A stretch of DNA of 64,000 nucleotides from UBA7672 sp036733305 (lineage in GTDB: Bacteria; Pseudomonadota; Alphaproteobacteria; Caulobacterales; Hyphomonadaceae), in contig DAINAT010000004.1 in the NCBI GenBank assembly GCA_036733305.1, positions 3,493-67,492 on the forward strand, in the 5' to 3' direction. This document shows, one piece after another, positions 58,696 to 64,000 of this stretch. The number at the start of each line of letters is the position of its first letter. Positions within the stretch are counted from its first letter, which is position 1. The translations under genes and the position numbers were made by a program. The notes under the pieces are model-generated. The model had not been told where the DNA came from. It did no database searches and saw only the letters and a list, made by a program, of their open reading frames with translations.

Positions 58696-61600
58696 CTATT
58701 GAGAGGCGTTCACGGCAATCCGGAGCTGGCGAACCAGCGAGACGCTGGCCTGGCCGGTTACGGGCATGTCGTTGTTGCGCTCGAACTGACGGATCGCTTC
58801 GGCGGTACGCGTGTTCATGCGGCCATCGGCCGGGCCAGCGGAGAAGCCGAGCTTCGAGAGCAGTTTCTGGGCTTCCGTGATCTGTGCGGGCGAGGCGACA
58901 TCCCATGCACGCACGCCGAACTCGCCATTGGCGCGGGGAATGCCCGGTTTTGGCGCGAAAGCGCGGGCCTTGCGCTTGATGGCTTCTGCCTGCGTCGGCT
59001 GCATTTCGCCGATGAGGGCACGGGCGCGGCGGCCGGCATCCTGATCGCCGGCGCGGCCAGCAACCTCATACCAGTAGGCGGCTTCGTTTTTGTCCTGGCT
59101 GAGGCCGAGGCCTTGCTCGTACAGAACCGCGAGGTTGTACTGGCTATCGACGAGGCCGTGATCGGACGCCTGGCGGAACCATTCGACGGCTGCGGCATAG
59201 CTCTGCGGGCCAGCGTCGCCCTCGGCGTAGAAGACGGCGAGATCGTGCATGGCTTTCACATTGCCGCCGACAGCTGCCTTCTCGGTCCACGAGCGTGAAG
59301 CTGCCATATCGCGCGGAACGCCTTCGCCGCGCTCGTAGAGTTTTGCGAGGCGATAGTCGGCCATGATGAGGCCACGGCTTGCCGCGTCTTTGAGCATCTG
59401 GACGCCTTTTGCCTTCTCGCCACCCTGAAGCAGTTCGAGCGCCTGATCATGCAACGCAACCGGATCGCCGCTGCTGACGGCGTCAGACAGGGACGCGGTA
59501 GTCGTAGCAGGCGCGGCGGCAGCGGGTTCAACCTTTGCCGGCGTGGACTTGATGGACGGGGCTGTAGGCGCAGCAGCAGCCGGAACCGGCGTCGCGGCAG
59601 CTGCAGCCTGCGGTTCATCAAAGAGTTCGGTCGCCGAAAGGCTGGCAGCCGGCGTGTTCGCTCCGGCTTCAGCCGTGTGTTCGCTGAACAGCACATCGTC
59701 AGCCGTACCCGGAGCCGAAGCCGCCTCGGTCGGCGCTGCGGGATCGACTTTGGCGAAGTCATCGCCCTGCGATTCCTGTTTGCCGCGCATAACCGTGAAG
59801 GCCGCGCCGCCGGCGACAGCAACTGCGAGAACGCCTGAAGCGATCAACGGACCTTTGCCGATGCCCTTCTTGGCGACGACCGGATCGATGCGGCGACCCT
59901 GGCGAGCGGCGCGGCGAGCTTCTTCGAGGTAGCCACCCGAGAGCTTCTCGCGGCTGTCATCGGATGGCAGATCGGCAACGAATTCGCCAGCCGGAACGGG
60001 GCCGAGCAGTTCGTCGTCAGCTTCAAGCAGGTCTTCGATACTGCTGGCTACTTCACCAGCTGGCGGCGGAGCAGGGGGCGCAACGGGCGCTGCTTCTTCC
60101 GAGAAGAGATGAGAATCGCGTGGATCGGTCTTGCGATCGAAGGGGGGCGGTTCGACGCCAACGACGTCGTTGGTGTCGGCCTCGACGGAGTCCGCCAGTT
60201 CGACAGCGGCAAGCGCCGCCGGCGCGACCACAATGCCTGCTGCATCGGCAGTCGGCCCATCATCGAGAATGACATAGTCGTCGGTGACAACCGGAATGTC
60301 GCGCGTGACTTCGGAAACTGGGACTGCATCACGGCGCGTATCCTCGAGGCCTTCGAGACGGCGCGCCAGCGACGAAACGGTTTTCTGCATCGGTGCGAGG
60401 AAGGCAGTCGACTGGTCGCCGACTTCTTCCATGCGGCGCTGAACTTCAGACAGAACGTCGGTGAGCTTGTTTTCGTAGTTGCGGCCTGAGTCCGCCAGGC
60501 GGGCTTCGAAGGCGCGCAGGGATTCAGCGTGCTGTGTCTGCAGGCGGTCGGCTACGCGCGCGACCTGTTCGCCGATCTGGCCGATGGCTTCGGCGCTGCG
60601 GCGTTCGCTTTCCTTGACGCGTTCGTCCAAGCGATCGGCAAGGCGTTCGACTTCGCCATTGTCGATTGGACGTTCGGAAGCCGCGGTCTCCGCGATGCGA
60701 TCCGAGAGGCGACGAACGCTTTCATCATGGCGTTGTTGCAGGCGTTCGGCGACGAGTGCGACTTGCTCTCCCACGGCGTCGATGGCGCCGGCGCTGCGCT
60801 TTTCGAGGGCCTGAAGCTTGTCGTCCATGACGGTGTTGAGGCGACCAAGCGTCTCCTGCGTCGTGCGGCCCGACGTTTCAACACTGTCCAGGCGAGCATC
60901 GATCGTATCGGCCAGACGCGCCATTTCGCGACGCACATCGTCGATGGAGCGTTGGTCGCCTTTGGCTTCGACCGTGCGCAGGCGATCATCGACTGCGCGC
61001 GACAGACGATCGACCTGCGAGCTCATCGCTTCGACGGCGTCTGCCTGGCGCGCTTCAGCGACTTGCACCTGCTCCTGAAGCTGGCGGATCGTGCGCTCGA
61101 GACGCTCGATCTTCTCAGGGTTGTTGGTGCGCGCTGCTTCTTCGAGGCGACGCTCAACATCGGCGCGAACGGCGTGGATCGGGCGCGAGAGATCTTCGGC
61201 GAGGCTGTCCAGACGCTTCTGGAAGGTAGATTGCAGTTGCGCGAAATCTTCGGCGTTATTGCGATTGCTGTTCTTGTGTACGCGTTCGTCAATATCGGTA
61301 ATGGCGCGTTCGAGAACGCCCATTGCCGTGTCGCTCTTGCGTTCGGCGCGGCCGAGGCGGTCTGTGATGCGGGCAACTGCATCGCCCAGGCTGGTCATCG
61401 CCTCGCGCGTTTTTTCCTCGATGCCATCAACGCGGTTGAGAACCTCCTTCGACATCGCGCGCGAACGATCGAGCGTTGTCTCAAGTGCGCGTTCCATGCG
61501 CCAGGTCGTGTCGCCAACGGCGCGTTCGGCTTTGTTCTCGAACAGCTCAAAGCGCGAGGCTGCGTCGCTGATCTTGTTGATGCCCGCCTCGATGCGACGT

Positions 61601-62289
61601 TCGACCGTCGACATCTTCTCTTCGATCTGATCGACGCGGCCTGTAATGCCGGCGGCGTTGGTGCGGATGGCGTTGCTGACGACTGCATCGACCGAACGGG
61701 CGACGTCGTCGACCTTCGAGGCGACCTGACCAACCTTCTCGTCGAACAGCGTGCGGAAATCGTCCTGGTCCTGCACGCGCGACTGAACGGTATCAGACAG
61801 CCTGCCGAGCGATGTTTCGAGGGTCTTGAGCGCATCGAGCGTAGGCGAGCTGCTAGCGCCCGACTCAAGCGTGTCGATACGCGAGCGTAGGGCGGATTGA
61901 GTGGTTTCGATCTCACCAAGGGCGCGGGTGACGCGCTCAAGGGCGTGCAACTGAGCCTTCCCGGAGGAATCGACTTTGCCCATGAGGCCGAGAATCGACT
62001 TGTCGATTCCCGCCACTGTGCGGGCGGAACGCGAGGTTGATGCTTCCAGCCGCTGCGCCAGCTGGTCGATTTCCTGCGACATACGACGCAAGTCGTGATC
62101 GTCGGAGATGCTGGCAGGACGGGGCAGGGAATCGCCGAGGTTGATCTCGGAAACAGGGGCGGAATCCGTCTCCAGCAGAAGGGAATTGAGATATTGGCCC
62201 AGCGTCACACCCTGACGCTGCGCACGTTCCCGAGCGAGTTCCCTCGCTTTCGGGTCAATTCCTTTAACGCTCCAGGGTCCCTGGGTCAT
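58696..62289 (-). CDS. podJ: PodJ-like polar organelle development protein
   Basis: The 1197-residue protein has an N-terminal segment typical of the family (TQGPWSVKGIDPKARELARE), a coiled coil of about 580 residues (roughly 70-650), a Pro/Ala/acidic linker, one membrane span near residues 813-833, Sel1-like repeats (about 943-1083, e.g. DYRLAKLYERGEGVPRDMAA and YNLAVLYEQGLGLSQDKN), and a C-terminal peptidoglycan-binding domain (KLLSKLGFSAGPADGRMNTRTA). In Caulobacter PodJ marks the flagellar pole and recruits polarity factors. It is divergent from the merR gene. Upstream TTAA-rich sequence may hold CtrA-type sites. Confidence 0.9.
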   Translation of the reverse strand: MTQGPWSVKGIDPKARELARERAQRQGVTLGQYLNSLLLETDSAPVSEINLGDSLPRPASISDDHDLRRMSQEIDQLAQRLEASTSRSARTVAGIDKSILGLMGKVDSSGKAQLHALERVTRALGEIETTQSALRSRIDTLESGASSSPTLDALKTLETSLGRLSDTVQSRVQDQDDFRTLFDEKVGQVASKVDDVARSVDAVVSNAIRTNAAGITGRVDQIEEKMSTVERRIEAGINKISDAASRFELFENKAERAVGDTTWRMERALETTLDRSRAMSKEVLNRVDGIEEKTREAMTSLGDAVARITDRLGRAERKSDTAMGVLERAITDIDERVHKNSNRNNAEDFAQLQSTFQKRLDSLAEDLSRPIHAVRADVERRLEEAARTNNPEKIERLERTIRQLQEQVQVAEARQADAVEAMSSQVDRLSRAVDDRLRTVEAKGDQRSIDDVRREMARLADTIDARLDSVETSGRTTQETLGRLNTVMDDKLQALEKRSAGAIDAVGEQVALVAERLQQRHDESVRRLSDRIAETAASERPIDNGEVERLADRLDERVKESERRSAEAIGQIGEQVARVADRLQTQHAESLRAFEARLADSGRNYENKLTDVLSEVQRRMEEVGDQSTAFLAPMQKTVSSLARRLEGLEDTRRDAVPVSEVTRDIPVVTDDYVILDDGPTADAAGIVVAPAALAAVELADSVEADTNDVVGVEPPPFDRKTDPRDSHLFSEEAAPVAPPAPPPAGEVASSIEDLLEADDELLGPVPAGEFVADLPSDDSREKLSGGYLEEARRAARQGRRIDPVVAKKGIGKGPLIASGVLAVAVAGGAAFTVMRGKQESQGDDFAKVDPAAPTEAASAPGTADDVLFSEHTAEAGANTPAASLSATELFDEPQAAAAATPVPAAAAPTAPSIKSTPAKVEPAAAAPATTTASLSDAVSSGDPVALHDQALELLQGGEKAKGVQMLKDAASRGLIMADYRLAKLYERGEGVPRDMAASRSWTEKAAVGGNVKAMHDLAVFYAEGDAGPQSYAAAVEWFRQASDHGLVDSQYNLAVLYEQGLGLSQDKNEAAYWYEVAGRAGDQDAGRRARALIGEMQPTQAEAIKRKARAFAPKPGIPRANGEFGVRAWDVASPAQITEAQKLLSKLGFSAGPADGRMNTRTAEAIRQFERNNDMPVTGQASVSLVRQLRIAVNASQ

Positions 62290-62349
62290 CGCGGCTCCGA
62301 ATCGATGCGGGAGCCTGTGATACGCCCGCACCTCCGACCAGTTGTTCGG

Positions 62350-62465
62350 AATACGGTTAACGGGCTTTAAACGTTAATTTCGAAGCCCGCGACGATCCGC
62401 CTCGGTAGTCAATTGACCTAAGGGGCACGTGCCGTTACGTATTACTGAGCGTTAATTAAAAGGCG
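62350..62465. promoter_or_regulatory. Divergent podJ/merR promoter region with TTAA half-sites
   Basis: The spacer between podJ and merR contains several TTAA half-sites (62357, 62367, 62374 and TTAATTAA near 62453) and a GANTC site (GAATC near 62299). CtrA binds TTAA-N7-TTAA in this order; the first pair here is spaced 6, so the match is imperfect. It is a candidate cell-cycle-controlled promoter. Confidence 0.3.
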
Positions 62466-62516
62466 CGGCCCGTGCTCACCCACGGAGCAAAAGAAAAACG
62501 AAACGGGAGGCAGAGA

Positions 62517-62975
62517 TTGAAGACGTACACGATTAGCGAACTTGCGCGTGAATTTCAGGTCACGCCGCGCGCACTACGTTTCTACGAAGACAAAGGCTTG
62601 CTCTCACCAACACGCGACGGCTTGAATCGCGTCTACTCGATACGGGACCGTGCTCGCCTGAAACTCATTCTTCAGGGCAAGAGCGTTGGGTTCTCACTGT
62701 CCGACATCCGCGAAATCCTCGACCTCTACACGCTTGAGGGGCATCGCGCTCAGCTGAAGCTTTCGCTCAAGAAGTCCCGCGACCAGATCAAGAATCTGGA
62801 AAAGCAACGCGAGGACATCGAGGCGGCTCTCGAAACGCTCAACAAGGGCGTGCGCTGGGCCGAGGAGAAGTTGCAGGAACTTGGACCGAGCGCGGAGGTG
62901 GAGCAATCCGCCCGCGCGTACGAGCGCGTAGCCCGCGCCGGACTTGACGGCGACGCTGCGCATCTCGACAGCTGA
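62517..62975 (+). CDS. MerR family transcriptional regulator
   Basis: The 152-residue protein has the MerR winged-helix start KTYTISELAREFQVTPRALR, RFYEDKGLLSPTRDGLNR, then a long coiled coil (LKKSRDQIKNLEKQREDIEA) and a charged end. It lacks the Cys/His metal-binding residues of metal sensors. Related regulators control acyl-CoA and branched-chain amino-acid genes, and the next gene is an acyl-CoA dehydrogenase. TTG 62517 is chosen because GGGAGG lies 6 bases upstream; GTG 62472 is an alternative. It is divergent from podJ. Confidence 0.88.
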   Translation: MKTYTISELAREFQVTPRALRFYEDKGLLSPTRDGLNRVYSIRDRARLKLILQGKSVGFSLSDIREILDLYTLEGHRAQLKLSLKKSRDQIKNLEKQREDIEAALETLNKGVRWAEEKLQELGPSAEVEQSARAYERVARAGLDGDAAHLDS

Positions 62976-63011
62976 CGCAAAGTCAGGCTCGACGGAACAC
63001 CGCATGGTGAT

Positions 63012-63042
63012 ATGACCCCGGAAGCTCGGCTTCCGGAGTCAT
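63012..63042 (+). promoter_or_regulatory. Strong hairpin between merR and acyl-CoA dehydrogenase
   Basis: ATGAC-C-CCGGAAGC-TCG-GCTTCCGG-A-GTCAT folds into a 14-pair stem with one mismatch and a 3-base loop. There is no T-run, so it is more likely a transcript-stability or regulatory element than a standard terminator. It ends 39 bases before the ATG at 63082. Confidence 0.5.
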
Positions 63043-63081
63043 AGTCGCGTGATTGCGGCGGCAAAACCGAGGTGAGGATCA

Positions 63082-64000
63082 ATGCCCAAGTATCAGGCGC
63101 CGCTCAGGGACATGAAGTTCCTGCTCAATGAAGTGCTTGAGATCGGGAGCTATTCAAATCTCCCAAGATTTGCCGATGCGCCGGCCGACGTCATCGACGC
63201 GGTGCTTGATGGTGGCGCGAAGTTCGCCAGCGAAGTTCTGCAGCCGCTGAACGCGATCGGTGACAAGCAGGGTTGCAAACGCAACCCCGATGGCTCTGTG
63301 ACTACCCCCAAGGGGTTCGCGGCAGCTTACAAGCAAATGTCGGATGACGGCTGGATGGCTATCTCTGCTGATCCGGAGTGGGGCGGGCAGGGGCTCCCGC
63401 GCGTCGTTTCAATGCCGTTCCTGGAAATGTGCTCGTCCGCGAACATGGCGTTCTCCATGTATCCGGGCCTTACCCGCGGCGCTGCCGAAGCCATCCAGAC
63501 GGGTGGCTCGGACGAGCAGAAGAAGATGTACCTGCCCAACATGATGACGGGCAAATGGTCCGGCACGATGAACCTGACCGAACCGCAGTGCGGCACCGAT
63601 CTCGGGCTCATCCGCACCAAGGCTGTTCCGCAATCTGACGGCAGCTACAAGATCACCGGCCAGAAGATCTGGATCTCGGGCGGCGAGCAGGATCTCGCGC
63701 CGAACATTATCCAGCTCGTGCTCGCGCGCATTGAGGGTGGACCTGAAGGCATCAAGGGCATCTCGCTCTTCATCGTGCCGAAGTTCCTTGTGAATGCTGA
63801 CGGCTCGCTGGGCGCACGCAACACGTTCCAGTGCGGCGGCCTCGAAGAGAAGATGGGCATCCACGGCAACGCTACCTGCGTGATGAACTACGAAGGCGCG
63901 ACCGGCTACCTCGTTGGTGAGGAGCATAAGGGCATGCGCACCATGTTCGTCATGATGAACGAAGCGCGCCTTGGCGTTGGAATGCAGGGCCTCGCGCAAG
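63082..64000 (+). CDS. Acyl-CoA dehydrogenase, partial at right edge
   Basis: The visible 306 residues belong to the long (about 590 residue) acyl-CoA dehydrogenases with a C-terminal domain, including DmdC-like enzymes. MPKYQAPLRDMKFLLNEVLE begins the family; MNLTEPQCGTDLGLIRTKA, YKITGQKIWISGGEQDLAPN and FQCGGLEEKMGIHGNATCVM are typical. The ATG follows GGTGAGGA. The gene continues past 64000. It probably belongs to the regulon of the MerR gene directly upstream and may oxidise branched or substituted acyl-CoAs. Confidence 0.92.
   Translation, partial: MPKYQAPLRDMKFLLNEVLEIGSYSNLPRFADAPADVIDAVLDGGAKFASEVLQPLNAIGDKQGCKRNPDGSVTTPKGFAAAYKQMSDDGWMAISADPEWGGQGLPRVVSMPFLEMCSSANMAFSMYPGLTRGAAEAIQTGGSDEQKKMYLPNMMTGKWSGTMNLTEPQCGTDLGLIRTKAVPQSDGSYKITGQKIWISGGEQDLAPNIIQLVLARIEGGPEGIKGISLFIVPKFLVNADGSLGARNTFQCGGLEEKMGIHGNATCVMNYEGATGYLVGEEHKGMRTMFVMMNEARLGVGMQGLAQ

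Noticed and set aside
60529..61890. Long plus-strand frame inside podJ
   Set aside because: It lies opposite the PodJ coiled coil; translation is compositionally biased and has no family features.

Overview
The window is GC-rich, gene-dense DNA from an alphaproteobacterium, most likely a Caulobacterales/Hyphomonadaceae-type organism. The evidence is a full-length PodJ-like polar organizer (coiled coil, one membrane span, Sel1 repeats, peptidoglycan-binding domain), the IspH-ThrB-RNase HI-peroxiredoxin neighbourhood usual in this class, the four-part ligase-associated DNA repair set, several acyl-CoA dehydrogenases and SDRs, and frequent 4-base stop/start overlaps. No rRNA, tRNA, CRISPR array, intact insertion sequence or prophage was seen. 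The lineage is an inference from gene content.

Layout. 1-2.3 kb: purD (cut by the left edge), a small hypothetical gene and xseA. 2.5-15 kb: Tat-type lipoproteins, a Blh-like phosphatase, YqgE, peroxiredoxin, an SPFH/NfeD membrane pair, rnhA, thrB, a sulfatase/SMP-30 pair and ispH. 15-20.5 kb: a lipoprotein, argS, two GNATs, a lysine-tailed DUF4287 protein and an M28 peptidase. 20.6-22.6 kb: a TMEM165/GDT1-type manganese exporter behind a recognisable yybP-ykoY manganese riboswitch, then pirin. 22.6-31.7 kb: metabolism (hydrolase, leucine dehydrogenase family, ThiO-like oxidase, acyl-CoA dehydrogenase, two SDRs). 31.7-32.6 kb: mostly repeats. 32.6-38.1 kb: tyrosine phosphatase, two coupled response-regulator-like proteins, a P-II protein with an in-frame ribbon-helix-helix extension, and an MscS channel.

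38.2-56.9 kb is the most interesting part. The four genes of the ligase-associated DNA damage response set (ATP-dependent ligase, MBL-fold exonuclease, Lhr-type DEXH helicase, PdeM phosphoesterase) are all present but split. Between the exonuclease and the helicase lies a tightly coupled eight-gene operon (42.8-52.6 kb): class I HMG-CoA reductase, atypical UbiA prenyltransferase, rifampin-phosphotransferase-like dikinase, BtaA-like DUF3419 protein, dolichol/phytol-kinase-like membrane protein, GNAT, AMP-forming ligase and a small membrane protein. Since the genome has IspH and so makes IPP by the MEP route, the operon probably makes a dedicated lipid or isoprenoid rather than IPP. I do not recognise it as a described pathway.

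56.9-64 kb: a TIGR02186/TauE pair, podJ, a MerR regulator and an acyl-CoA dehydrogenase that runs off the right edge. Three families of palindromic intergenic repeats are scattered through the window.
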